Notes under the pieces: model-generated
Seen by the model: only the letters and a program-made list of their open reading frames with translations
What the model was told of the DNA's origin: nothing
The model's database searches: none
Translations under genes and position numbers: made by a program
Shown here: positions 47,877 to 60,619 of the stretch, one piece after another
Layout: each line of letters begins with the position of its first letter
Numbering within the stretch: the first letter of the stretch is position 1
Assembly (NCBI RefSeq): GCF_046630445.1
Contig: NC_092341.1
Location: 294,132,001 to 294,196,000 of the forward strand
Direction: 5' to 3'
DNA from: Rutidosis leptorrhynchoides
Taxonomy: Eukaryota > Streptophyta > Magnoliopsida > Asterales > Asteraceae
Length of the DNA: 64,000 nt

Positions 47877-48347
47877 ATGATTCTTGAAAACACCTCAAGC
47901 GAGAAAATGAACCAACCGTACTTCACCTATGGAAGGAAAAGATTTATACATATAGTTATGCACCTGAAAAACTCTCAGAACCTGAGTAAACGTTTAACAC
48001 GTATCTGTGCTAGCTCCTTTAGCGTTGTTATTACTGAAAATAACTTTACAATCTCTCTCCAAATTAGCCAATTTTGTCATAGCTCCAACAAATCAACTTC
48101 GACTTTCATTCGAATAAGTCTCATTATAACTTTGATATATACGTTTGCCCCTTCATCATCGTTACCATGGAACCTTTTATATTCCACCATATTACCAACA
48201 GATGTATCAGCAACCTCGTTGCTTCTTGGCTTAAATCTCTCTGATAAATCATTATATTTATTCATTGAAACCCTATCATATACTCATCCGCATCCCGTAA
48301 CGACAACTGCCATACCAATTACCGGGAATCAGCAATCAGTACTTTGA
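47877..48347 (+). CDS. Unrecognised ORF in leader C
   Basis: Open frame of 156 residues starting ATGATTCTTGAAAACACC. Serine/threonine/isoleucine-rich, with hydrophobic stretches around residues 80-125 but no clear signal peptide or domain. It lies downstream of accessory ORF C and upstream of the duplication junction, in a region otherwise made of retroelement leader. The opposite strand in 48077-48265 also has a short open frame. It may be a chance frame; I would not assign a function. Confidence 0.25.
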   Translation: MILENTSSEKMNQPYFTYGRKRFIHIVMHLKNSQNLSKRLTRICASSFSVVITENNFTISLQISQFCHSSNKSTSTFIRISLIITLIYTFAPSSSLPWNLLYSTILPTDVSATSLLLGLNLSDKSLYLFIETLSYTHPHPVTTTAIPITGNQQSVL

Positions 48348-48532
48348 AAACTCACAACATATCCACATCAACAGTTATATGTATAACATTTATCTCTTAG
48401 AATTATGATCTTTCATTCTGAAATTCTGAAAAGTACTCAGTCTACAAATCAATACTCTGAATGTTGAAAAAGCTGAATGAAGCAACAGAAACCGTAGATA
48501 GCCGTAAACGACCTTAAATCATCGGAAGTTTG

Positions 48533-48709
48533 ATGATAAAGAATAGTATGTTGGAAAAGCTCAGAAAAGTTAGAACTGGAAAACGAATTAAGCAAACCAT
48601 GAAGAAGACTGTGGACAAATCAGAAGGACTAAACCTGTACTTAACGAATTCAGATGATTCTGTATCTGATGAACTCTTCAACGAATACCTTGCTCCTTAT
48701 TTATTCTAA
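48533..48709 (+). CDS. Small basic-then-acidic ORF in leader C
   Basis: Fifty-eight codons from ATGATAAAGAATAGTATG. A lysine/arginine-rich first half (LEKLRKVRTGKRIKQTMKK) is followed by an acidic end (TNSDDSVSDELFNEYLAP). The charged, non-random composition suggests a coding remnant, probably the tail of a leader-encoded accessory protein of a Gypsy element. No domain recognised. Confidence 0.3.
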   Translation: MIKNSMLEKLRKVRTGKRIKQTMKKTVDKSEGLNLYLTNSDDSVSDELFNEYLAPYLF

Positions 48710-49266
48710 ATCCTTGCGAAAGGATTTTCTTCATCAACCTTCGATCTTAGAAGTTCCAAAATATCGTCATAAATATCTTCGATATTTCTGAAGATATTTT
48801 CATAACTATCCTTATCTGAAATCAGTTATCTTTTCACGTCATCTGTATTACACCATAAAGGAAACGGTTTAGTTTCTATATTCTGTAAACTTTAAAGTTT
48901 AAAATATGAATGTTATTGAAGTAATGTTGGGAACTGATGCATGAGTTAGTATAATATAATGACACTTGATCAACGTGATTATATCATCTGTATTAAGCGG
49001 TATTGTAAGTTTGTAAAATATTGTGTAAAAGCTTGAACGCGAAATATTATTATAATCAGTTTTTCATATAGAATTGTAGTAGTTGAATTGTATATTAGCT
49101 ACTAAGTATGAACTTAACGGGTAGGTACTACCCGAATTTAAACTTATAAAATGCTAATATGAAAAAAATGCTTTTATAAATGAGTTCATATTATGCTACG
49201 AAATACTATTAACTACTCTTAATATTCTGTATGATTAACTTGTTCCATTTGACTATTTTGAAGGAA

Positions 49267-50510
49267 ATGGCACCGACTACTTGACACACCGTGAATATGA
49301 ATGAAGAGGAATTCCGTACTTTTCTAGCTTCAAACATAGCCGCAGTACAGGCTGCGCTACGTACCAACAATAACCTTGGATCTAGCAGTACAGGAAATCG
49401 TGTAGGATGCACCTACAAAGAATTCACTGCCTGCAAACCTTTGGAATTTGATGGAATCGAAGGACCGATCGGATTGAAACGGTGGACCGAGAAGGTCGAA
49501 TCGGTGTTTGCCATAAGTGTACTGAAGAGGACAAAGTAAAGTACGCTACGCATACCTTCACAGGTTCTGCGTTAACATGGTTGAATACCTATCTAGAGCA
49601 AGTGGGACAAGATGATGCGTACGCACTACCATGGTCAGCATTCAAGAACTTGATGAACGAGAAGTACCGTCCCAGAACCGAGGTCAATAAGCTCAAGACA
49701 GAACTTAGAGGGTTACGAACCCAAGGATTTGATATTACCACGTACGAAAGACGATTCACAGAATTGTGCCTATTGTGTCCGGGAGCATTCGAAGATGAGG
49801 AAGAGAAGATCGACGCGTTTGTGAAAGGATTACCGGAAAGAATCCAAGAAGATATAAGTTCACACGAGCCCGCCTCCATACAACAGGCATATAGAATGGC
49901 TCACAAACTAGTGAACTAGATTGAAGAAAGAATTAAAGAACAGACTGCTGAAGAGGCCAATGTGAAGCAAGTCAAAAGAAAGTGGGAGGAAAACGGTGAT
50001 AAGAATCACCAATACAACAACAACAGCAATTACAACAATAATCGCAACAATTATCCCAACAATCGCAACATCAATCGCAACTACAACAAACGGCCCAACA
50101 ACAACAACAACAACAACAACAATAACAGCAACTACAACAATCATCCCAATAACAATAATAACCGCAACAACAACAACAATCAGAAGCAGCTATGCTAAAG
50201 GTGTGAAAAGTATCACTCGGGGTTCTGCACCAAATTTTGCAACAAGTGTAAAAGAAATGGTCATAGCGCGGCGAAGTGTGAGGTCTACGGACCAGGGGTT
50301 AATAGAACGAAAGGAACAAATGGTGTCGGAATGAGTAATGGCGGAGCAAGTAGTGTCGGAGCAAGTTATGCCAATGTAGTTTGTTATAAATGTGGAAAAT
50401 CGGGCCACATTATTAGAAATTGCCCGAACCAGGAGAACACGAATGGACAAGGCCGCGGAAGAGTTTTCAATATTAATGCGACAGAGGCACAAGAAGACCC
50501 ATAGCTTGTT
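49267..50510 (+). pseudogene. gag: Fossil gag, copy 2
   Basis: Counterpart of 18917-20160: same start context, CTYKEFTACKPLEFDGIEG, polyasparagine linker (about 50005-50195) and two zinc knuckles. Few base differences from copy 1. Fossil. Confidence 0.9.
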
Positions 50511-50516
50511 ACGGGT

Positions 50517-53500
50517 ATGTTTCTTATTGACAATAAATCTGCTTACGTTTTATTTGATTCGGGTGCGGATAGAAGCTATATGAGTAGAGATTTTTGTGCT
50601 AAATTAAGTTGTCCATTGACGCCTTTGGATAGTAAATTTTTACTTGAATTAGCAAATGGTAAATTAATTTCAGCAGATAATATATGTCGGAATCGAGAAA
50701 TTAAACTGGTTAGCGAAACATTTAAGATTGATTTGATACCAGTAGAGTTAGGGAGTTTTGATGTGATAATCGGTATGGACTAGTTGAAAGAAGTGAAAGC
50801 AGAGATCGTTTGTTACAAAAATGCAATTCGCATTATACGAGAAAAAGGAAAACCCTTAATGGTGTACGGAGAAAAGGGCAACACGAAGCTACATCTTATT
50901 AGTAATTTGAAGGCACAAAAACTAATAAGAAAAGGTTGCTATGCTGTTCTAGCACACGTCGAGAAAGTACAAACTGAAGAAAAGAGCATCAATGATGTTC
51001 CCATTGCAAAAGAATTTCCCGATGTATTTCCGAAAGAATTACCGGGATTACCCCCACATCGATCCGTTGAATTTCAAATAGATCTTGTACCAGGAGCTGC
51101 ACCAATAGCTCGTGCTCCTTACAGACTCGCACCCAGCGAGATGAAAGAACTGCAAAGCCAATTACAAGAACTTTTAGAGGGTGGTTTCATTCGACCAAGC
51201 ACATCACCGTGGGGAGCTCCTGTTTTGTTTGTCAAGAAGAAAGATGGTACATTCAGGTTGTGTATCGACTACCGAGAGTTGAACAAACTTACCATCAAGA
51301 ACCGCTACCCACTACCGAGAATCGACGACTTATTTGATCAACTACAAGGCTCGTCTGTTTATTCAAAGATTGACTTACGTTCCGGGTATCATCAAATGCG
51401 GGTGAAAGAAGATGATATTCCAAAGACTGCTTTCAGAACACGTTACGGTCATTACGAGTTTATGGTCATGCCATTTGGTTTAACTAATGCACCAGCTGTG
51501 TTCATGGACCTTATGAACCGAGTGTGTTTACCATACCTTGACAAGTTTGTCATTGTTTTCATTGATGACATACTTATTTACTCAAAGAATGACCAAGAAC
51601 ACGGTGAACATTTGAGAAAGGTGTTAGAAGTATTGAGGAAGGAAGAATTGTACGCTAAGTTTTCAAAGTGTGCATTTTGGTTGGAAGAAGTTCAATTCCT
51701 CGGTCACATAGTGAACAAAGAAGGTATTAAGGTGGATCCGGCAAATATAGAAACTGTTGAAAAGTGGGAAACCCCGAAAACTCCGAAACACATACGCCAG
51801 TTTTTAGGACTAGCTGGTTACTACAGAAGGTTCATCCAAGACTTTTCCAGAATAGCAAAATCCTTGACTGCATTAACGCATAAAGGGAAGAAATTTGAAT
51901 GGAATGATGAACAAGAGAAAGCGTTTTAGTTATTGAAGAAAAATCTAACTACGGCACCTATATTGTCATTGCCTGAAGGGAATGATGATTTTGTGATTTA
52001 TTGTGACGCATCAAAGCAAGGTCTCGGTTGTGTATTAATGCAACGAACGAAGGTGATTGCTTATGCGTCTAGATAATTGAAGATTCACGAACAAAATTAT
52101 ACGACGCATGATTTGGGATTAGGCGCGGTTATTTTTGCATTAAAGACTTGGAGGCACTACTTATATGGGGTCAAAAGTATTATATATACCGACCACAAAA
52201 GTCTTCAACACATATTTAATCAGAAACAACTGAATATGAGGCAGCGTAGGTGGATTGAATTGTTGAATGATTACGACTTTGAGATTCGTTACCACCCGGG
52301 AAAGGCAAATGTGGTAGCCGATGCCTTGAGCAGGAAGGACAGAGAACCCATTCGAGTAAAATCTATGAATATAATGATTCATAATAACCTTACTACTCAA
52401 ATAAAGGAGGCGCAACAAGGAGTTTTAAAAGAGGGAAATTTAAAGGATGAAATACCCAAGGGATCGGAGAAGCATCTTAATATTCGGGAAGACGGAACCC
52501 GGTATAGGGCTGAAAGGATTTGGGTACCAAAATTTGGAGATATGAGAGAAATGGTACTTAGAGAAGCTCATAAAACCAGATTCTCAATACATCCTGGAAC
52601 GGGGAAGATGTACAAGGATCTCAAGAAACATTTTTGGTGGCTGGGTATGAAAGACGATGTTGCTAAATATGTAGGAGAATGTTTGACGTGTTCTAAGGTC
52701 AAAGCTGAGCATCAGAAACCATCAGGTCTACTTCAACAACCCGAAATCCCGAAATGGAAATGGGAAAACATTACCATGGATTTCATCACTAAATTGCCAA
52801 GGACTGCAAGTGGTTTTGATACTATTTGGGTAATAGTTGATTGTCTCACCAAATCAGTACACTTCCTGCCAATAAGAGAAGATGACAAGATGGAGAAGTT
52901 AGCACGACTGTATTTGAAGGAAGTCGTCTCCAGACATGGAATACCAATCTCTATTATCTCTGATAGGGATGGTAGATTTATTTCAAGATTCTGGCAGACA
53001 TTACAGCAAGCATTAGGAACTCGTCTAGACATGAGTACTGCCTATCATCCACAAACTAATGGGCAGAGCGAAAGGACGATACAAACGCTTGAATACATGC
53101 TACGAGCATGTGTTATTGATTTCGGAAACAGTTGGGATCGACATCTACCGTTAGCAGAATTTTCCTACAACAACAGCTACCATTCAAGCATTGAGATGGC
53201 GCCGTTTGAAGCACTTTATGGTAGAAAGTGCAGGTCTCTGATTTGTTGGAGTGAAGTGGGGGATAGAAAAATTACGAGTCCGGAGATTATACAATAAACT
53301 ACCGAGAAGATCATCCAAATTCAACAACGGTTGAAAACCGCCCAAAGTCGACAAAAGAGCTACGCTGACATTAAAAGAAAAGATATAGAATTTAAAATTG
53401 GAGAGATGGTCATGCTTAAAGTTGCACCTAGGAAAGGCGTTGTTCGATTTGGTAAACGAGGGAAATTAAATCCAAGGTATATTGGACCATTCAAGATTAT

Positions 53501-53843
53501 TGATCGTGTCGGACCAGTAGCTTACCGACTTGAGTTACCTCAACAACTCGCGGCTGTACATAACACTTTCCACGTCTCGAATTTGAAGAAATGTTTTGCT
53601 AAAGAAGATCTCACTATTCCGTTAGATGAAATCCAAATCAACGAAAAACTTCAATTCATCGAAGAACCCGTCGAAATAATGGATCGTGAGGTTAAAAGAC
53701 TTAAGCAAAACAAGATACCAATTGTTAAGGTTCGATGGAATGCTCGTAGAGGACCCGAGTTCACCTGGGAGCGTGAAGATCAGATGAAGAAGAAATACCC
53801 GCATCTATTTCCAGAAGATTCGTCAACACCTTCAACAGCTTAA
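50517..53843 (+). pseudogene. pol: Fossil pol, copy 2
   Basis: Counterpart of 20167-23493. Protease DSGADRSYMS near 50556, RT with CIDYRELNK and FIDD near 51560, RNase [11 protein letters not shown] near 52190, integrase zinc finger and core about 52560-53280, chromodomain about 53660-53810. Slightly less broken than copy 1, since a long stretch from protease end through RT is open. Still a fossil. Confidence 0.92.
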
Positions 53844-53878
53844 AATTTCGGGACGAAATTTATTTAACGGGTAGGTAC

Positions 53879-56800
53879 TGTAGTGACCCGAACTTTTCCA
53901 TGTTTATATATATTAATTGAGATTGATATTTACATGATTAAATGTTTCCAACATGTTAAGCAATCAAACTTGTTAAGACTTGATTAATTGAAATATGTTT
54001 CATATAGACAATTGACCACCCAAGTTGACCGGCGATTCACGAACGTTAAAACTTGTAAAAATGACATGACGATATATATATGGATATACATATGGTTAAC
54101 ATGAGATTATGATAAGTAAGTATCTCCATAAGTATATTAACAATGAGTTATATACATATAAACAAGACTACTAACTTAAGGATTTCGAAACGAGACATAT
54201 ATGTAACGATTATCGTTGTAACGACATTTAAATGTATATATATCTTATTAAGATATATTAATATATCATAATATCATGATAATATAATAATTTAACATCT
54301 CATTAGATATAATAAACAATGGGTTAACAACATTAATTGAGATCGTTAACTTAAAGGTTTCAAAACAACACTTACATGTAACGACTAACGATGACTTAAC
54401 GACTCAGTTAAAATGTATATACATGTAGTGTATTTAGATGTATTAAAATACTTTTGGAAGACTTCAAGACATATATCAAAACACTCATACTTAACGAAAA
54501 TGGTTACAGTTACTTTCCCATTCTTTTCTTTCATCAAGAATTCTAGTCGTATTCTTACCCGTATTATACACAGCTTCAAAACGTACTTACTATGGGTATA
54601 TACCAATAGGAACTAGCATGGGATTCCACTCTTGATTATGTCATGTATGACTAATCAATTTTAACTTCTACCATGAGCTAGTCAACTAACTAGAACTCCT
54701 TTTAACCCCACTCACCACTCACCAATTACCACTCATCATTCACTCCATTTCACTTCCAATTCTCTTTCTAATTCTCTCTCAACACACACACACACACACA
54801 CACACTATTATGAACGTATTTTTCCAGTAGTTAATCATCATCTTCATCAAAAATCACTTCAAGAATCAAGCTATAATCATCATAGGAAGAACACTTCAAG
54901 AACACTTCAAAAATCCCTTCAAGTTTACTAATTTACTTCCAAGCTTTCTAATCCATTCCAAGTAATCATCTAAGATCAAGAAACCTTTGTTATATACAGT
55001 AGGTTATCTTTCTTATTCAAGGTAATATTCATATTCAAACTTTGATTCAATTTCTATAACTATAAACTATCTTAATTCGAGTAAAAATCTTACTTGAACT
55101 TGTTTTTGTGTCATGATCCTACTTCAAGAACTTTCAAGCCATCCAAGATCCTTTGAAGCTAGATCATTTCTTGTCACTTCCAGTAGGTTTACCTACTAAA
55201 CTTGAGGTAGTAATGATGTTCATAACATCATTCGATTCATATATATAAAACTATCTTATTCGAAGGTTTAAACTCGTAATCACTAGAACATAGTTTAGTT
55301 AATTCTAAACTTGTTCGCAAACAAAAGTTAATCCTTCTAAATTGACTTTTAAAATTAACTAAACACATGTTCTATATCTATATGATATGCTAACTTAATG
55401 ATTTAAAACCTGGAAACACGAAAAACACCGTAAAACCGGATTTACGCCGTCGTAGTAACACCGCTGGCTGTTTTGGGTTAGTTAATTAAAAACTATGATA
55501 AACTTTGATTTAAAAGTTGTTATTCTGAGAAAATTATTTTTATTATGAACATGAAACTATATCCAAAAATTATGGTTAAACTCAAAGTGGAAGTATGTTT
55601 TCTAAAATGGTCATCTAGACGTCGTTCTTTCGACTGAAATGACTACCTTTACAAAAACGACTTGTAACTTATTTTTCCGACTATAAACCTATATTTTTTC
55701 TGTTTAGATTCATAAAATATAGTTTAATATGAAACCATATCAATTTGATTCACTCAAAACGGATTTAAAATGAAGAAGTTATGGGTAAAACAAGATTGGA
55801 TAATTTTTCTCATTTTAGCTACGTGAAAATTGGTAACAAATCTATTCCAACCATAACTTAATCAACTTGTATTGTATATTATGTAATCTTGAGATACCAT
55901 AGACACGTATACAATGTTTCGACCTATCATGTCGACACATCTATATATATTTCGGAACAACCATAGACACTCTATATGTGAATGTTGGAGTTAGCTATAC
56001 AGGGTTGAGGTTGATTCCAAAATATATATAGTTTGAGTTGTGATCAATACTGAGATACGTATACACTGGGTCGTGGATTGATTCAAGATAATATTTATCG
56101 ATTTATTTCTGTACATCTAACTGTGGACAACTAGTTGTAGGTTACTAACGAGGACAGCTGACTTAATAAACTTAAAACATCAAAATATATTAAAAGTGTT
56201 GTAAATATATTTTGAACATACTTTAGTATACATGTATATATTGTTATAGGTTCGTGAATCAACAGTGGCCAAGTCTTACTTCTCGACGAAGTAAAAATCT
56301 GTGAAAGTGAGTTATAGTCCCACTTTTAAAATCTAATATTTTTGGGATGAGAATACATGCAGGTTTTATAAATGATTTACAAAATAGACACAAGTACGTG
56401 AAACTACATTCTATGGTTGAATTATCGAAATCGAATATGCCCCTTTTTATTAAGTCTGGTAATCTAAGAATTAGGGAACAGACACCCTAATTGACGCGAA
56501 TCCTAAAGATAGATCTATTGGGCCTAACAAACCCCATCCAAAGTATCGGATGCTTTAGTACTTTGAAATTTATATCATATCTGAAGGGTGTCCCGGAATG
56601 ATGGGGATATTCTTATATATGCATCTTGTTAATGTCGGTTACCAGGTGTTCACCATATGAATGATTTTTATCTCTATGTATGGGATGTATATTGAAATAT
56701 GAAATCTTGTGGTCTATTGTTACAATTTGATATATATAGGTTAAACCTATAACTCACCAACATTTTTGTTGACGTTTAAAGCATGTTTATTCTCAGGTGA

Positions 56801-57140
56801 ATACTAAGAGCGTTCGCTATTGCATACTAAAATAAGGACAAGATTTGGAGTCCATGTTTGTATGATACTGTGTAAAAACTGCATTCAAGAAACTGATTTC
56901 GATGTAACATATTTGTATTGTAAACCATTATGTAATGGTCGTGTGTAAACAGGATATTTTAGATTATCATTATTTGATAATCTACGTAAAGCTTTTTAAA
57001 CCTTTATTTATGAAATAAAGGTTATAGTTTGTTTTAAAAATGAATGCAGTCTTTGAAAAACGTCTCATATAGAGGTCAAAACCTCGCAACGAAATCAATT
57101 AATATGGAACGTTTTTAATCAATAAGAACGGGACATTTCA
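53879..57140 (+). repeat. 3' LTR, copy 2
   Basis: Counterpart of 23529-26784, about ten substitutions plus a longer (AC)12 run near 54782. It is followed by GTAAG at 57141-57145 and the same flank as copy 1. Confidence 0.93.
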
Positions 57141-57145
57141 GTAAG

Positions 57146-58914
57146 CACATGCTGGAGCACAACGGTTATTGTGAGCTGTATCTCTGCTATGTATAGCAAT
57201 GGAAATGGTCTCTAGGTTAGACTAAGTACATTACACCATAACATGGTCTCAGCATTGCACTAAGCTAAGGGATTCTTTAGTTAATTTTAAGAACTGTCTG
57301 TTTAAAGACATAAAGGATTGGACTGTTAGGATAACTGAACGTGTTCCAAGAGGTTACATTGTAATTTGGCCAAGGTGTTCTTTATGGTTAAACTTTTTTA
57401 AGTAAGGGTGTAACTGATCTTTTACCAATCATTAACAAGAGCATTGAAATACATCATATCTCTAGGATAAGCGGTATCTTATGATCCTCCGTTAAGCATA
57501 CGAAAGTTTAGATCTTGTAGATTGTTAATATGCCGCCTTTTTCGAGCGCTCCTATTGAAGAACCGCCCATACCTTCATGTAGAAATGATTGATGGACGTC
57601 GGTGGTTGAGGGCATTGTTGTCTAATAAAAATTACCAAACCTAGCGTAATTACCCAGTGACATGTCAGTTATCTGACAGGGACGTCTAGGTACAACATAA
57701 GGAGTCTAAGGTCATCACCTATCCACGAGTCAGCATTATGAATTCAGCAGAGTAACGAAGTCATGACATACATTTGCTTTAACCTGATCTAAAATATAAA
57801 TTTTATCTTTACTGCTTTATTAATTTATCTGTTGTCTTAGAAAAGAGAAAACTTAAGATTATCCCAAAATACTCCTTAGTATAATTAGTTTACTAAGTGA
57901 CTTAGTTTGCTATTGCGAAGGTTCGATTCTGTTGTCTTCTCAAACGAACGACCCTAGGTTATTCCTGTTAAGTCCCAGAGTAATTAAGGATTTAATTATG
58001 ACAAAATAGAATTTATTTTCACTAAAATGTAATGTGCAGCCAGCACAAGTTTGTTTATGTATAGACGGCAAATATTACTGTGTCGAGTGTCTAGTATGCT
58101 TCCTAGTCTACCAGCACAAGGTAGACAGTATTCTTCGAATCAACACAGGATGTGTACCCAGCAGTTCAAGAATATCAAGTGACTCAACATAGAAGAACCA
58201 TCATGGCTGGAAAGTAGCATACAACACAAGACAACTATGCTCTATTACAAGCATAGTAGTTTCCTGAGTGGTCTACATAAGTTGTACTATTCAACAGAAG
58301 TCGAAGACAAAGTTGAACAGAAAAGGACACGCGTCGCGGCAGACAAGTAACCTTACAAAACCACGTGGGAATGCAGAAGTTTAACGCATGTGCAGACATG
58401 TGTTATACTTTGTCAACGCCTAGGGAACACAACATTCTATTTGTTTAAACAAATAGTGGTGCCAAACCGAATTGGGTGTTCCTGCCAATAGCTACCTAAG
58501 AGGAAACAAGGGAGCACGCTCTCTAACATAATTGTCCCCATAAGTACAGACATCTTATGTACCAGTAGACAATAGAACAATTACACGGTTAATAGGACCA
58601 ATATAAATTGGTGTATCTACTATTGTAACAACTAGTGGTGTGAGTTTATTTATTTAGAGTCCAAAATGTGTAATAGCTTTAAGAATATCCTAAATAGCTA
58701 TAACTAGGTAAATCTGTATCAACCAACTATCATTCCGCCAAGGATAGTTGTAATTCTTTGTGATTCAATCAATACAGAATAAACCATTGAAAACTTACCT
58801 TTGACTCTATTTAATTTACTTGTTTGAATACTAAACTGTCTTAAATGTTAAGTTAATTTAAAAGTATTGTATTCACCCCCTACAATACTCCTGTTATTTA
58901 TCACGGGACCAACA
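57146..58914 (+). repeat. Copia 5' LTR 3' part, copy 2
   Basis: Counterpart of 26790-28558, about ten substitutions. Ends CGGGACCAACA before the primer site at 58917-58928. Confidence 0.6.
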
Positions 58915-58969
58915 ACTGGTATTAGAGCTTCAGTCTTGATAATTTAATATCTTGGATCTGAATTCTCAC

Positions 58970-60616
58970 ATGGCTGCATATTCAAATACAGCTTACCTTG
59001 AAAATGGCTCATCCAATAGACCACTCAAATTTGATGAAGATGAGTATGAAACTTAGAAGGCAAGGTTCATGCTTCACCTTGAGTCTATTGATCCACTCAT
59101 GCCTGGCATTGCCACAGATGGTCTATTTATCCCAACTGAGACTATTGATAGTGTTCCAGCTACTGCTGACACTCTAGCCATTCCTGGCAGAGAAGTTATT
59201 CTCACTCCAGCAAAATGGGATGATGCGGACAAACATCGTGTTGGACTTGACCCTAAGATTAAAACCCTGTTAGCTATAACATTACCGAACCATTTGTTTA
59301 AACTGATTAAGGGAAAGCTGAATGCTAAGCTTATGATAGACTATCTTGATGTTACCTATGAGGGCATGGATGAGGTTAGACAGAACAAGATTATTGCTTT
59401 GAAAAGGGAGTATGAGATGTTCTTTGCCTATAAGAGTGAGACCCTTAAGTAAACCTTCATTAGGTTTAACTCCTTAGTTGCTAACCTGCTTACTTTGAAA
59501 ATCACATATACTGATTTTGAACAAGTAAACAAATTCATTGACTCATTGCATGCTAAATGAAAACCTGTTACTGACCCTCTGAGAACCACCCAGACTTTAA
59601 AGAACTTTAATATTCTATGGTACACTTTGGAACCATGAGAAGGCAGAAGCTAAACTTGAACTTAACTTGAAAGAAAACTTTAAGTCTGCCCCCACCACTT
59701 CAAAATCTTCTAAGACAGATGATACTGCTCTTATTGCTGCTGCTAAAAAGAAAGCTCAAAAAGCTTTACTATTTCAAAAGTTGATGGCAGAAGAAGAGTC
59801 AGCTGAAGATGAGGTGGATAGTCGTACTGGGTCTGAAGAAAGCAGTGATGATGAAGATGATGTGGAAGGGTTTGTTGAAAGTATGGCTTTGCTGGCTAGG
59901 CAGTTCAAAAGGTTCAATCATAATAGAACCAGCAAGTCATACAAAGGGAGTAAGAAACTGAGTGCTAGGTAGAGTAGCAAATTAGTCAAAGGTCCTAAAT
60001 CTGAGTGTTATAATTGTGGGAAGTTTGGACATTTTGCTGCTGAATGCATGTCCAGGAAACCTTTAACATCACATGTTAACTCCTTCTCAAAAGCTGATAA
60101 GTACAAAAACAAGTACAAAGCTATGAAGACTCAGATGAAGGAAAGTGCAAAGGCTGATAAGAAGGGAAAGAAGCTAGAAAAGGTTCTAGTTGCTGAGCAT
60201 CATAACTGGGATGAAACCAGCTCTTCTTCATCTTCTGATAGTGATACTGATGATGATGGTGCTGGTTATGCTTCTGGTAAAAAGTTGTGTTTAATGGCCA
60301 AGGAGGTCGAGGAGTCTGATGAGGATGATAATGGTAGTACGTTAATGGCTGATATGAGGGAAGCTGACTTGAAAAAGGATTCACCTCAATGGAAATCTGA
60401 AATGCTGTATAAGGTTGACAATTTTTGAACTTATACTGATGATGAAAAAGCTGAAATGTTTGACTACCTAAGAGTTGATTTGTGTAAAGGCAGCAAAGGT
60501 GAAGAAGTTTTGAAAACTGATAACAAATCTTTAAAGGCAAAAACGATGAAATTAAAATCTTGAAAGATGAAATTTCAAAACTTGAAAAACAAAATTTTGC
60601 TTTAAAGTCTCTTCAC
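58970..60616 (+). pseudogene. gag: Fossil Ty1/Copia gag, copy 2
   Basis: Counterpart of 28614-30260 with the same UBN2-type region, CYNCGKFGHFAAEC knuckle (about 60007-60048) and acidic tail. A handful of base differences from copy 1. Shares its breaks. Confidence 0.82.
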
Positions 60617-60619
60617 ATT

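Larger units (their letters stand above)
48994..57140 (+). mobile_element. Tekay-like element, copy 2, 5'-truncated fossil
   Basis: Begins in the leader, 68 bp after the point corresponding to the F-box stop. Contains gag, pol and 3' LTR but no 5' LTR, primer site, acidic ORF or F-box ORF of its own. It shares most of the breaks of copy 1 (about six or seven here). Truncation is by the duplication junction, not by transposition. Confidence 0.92.
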
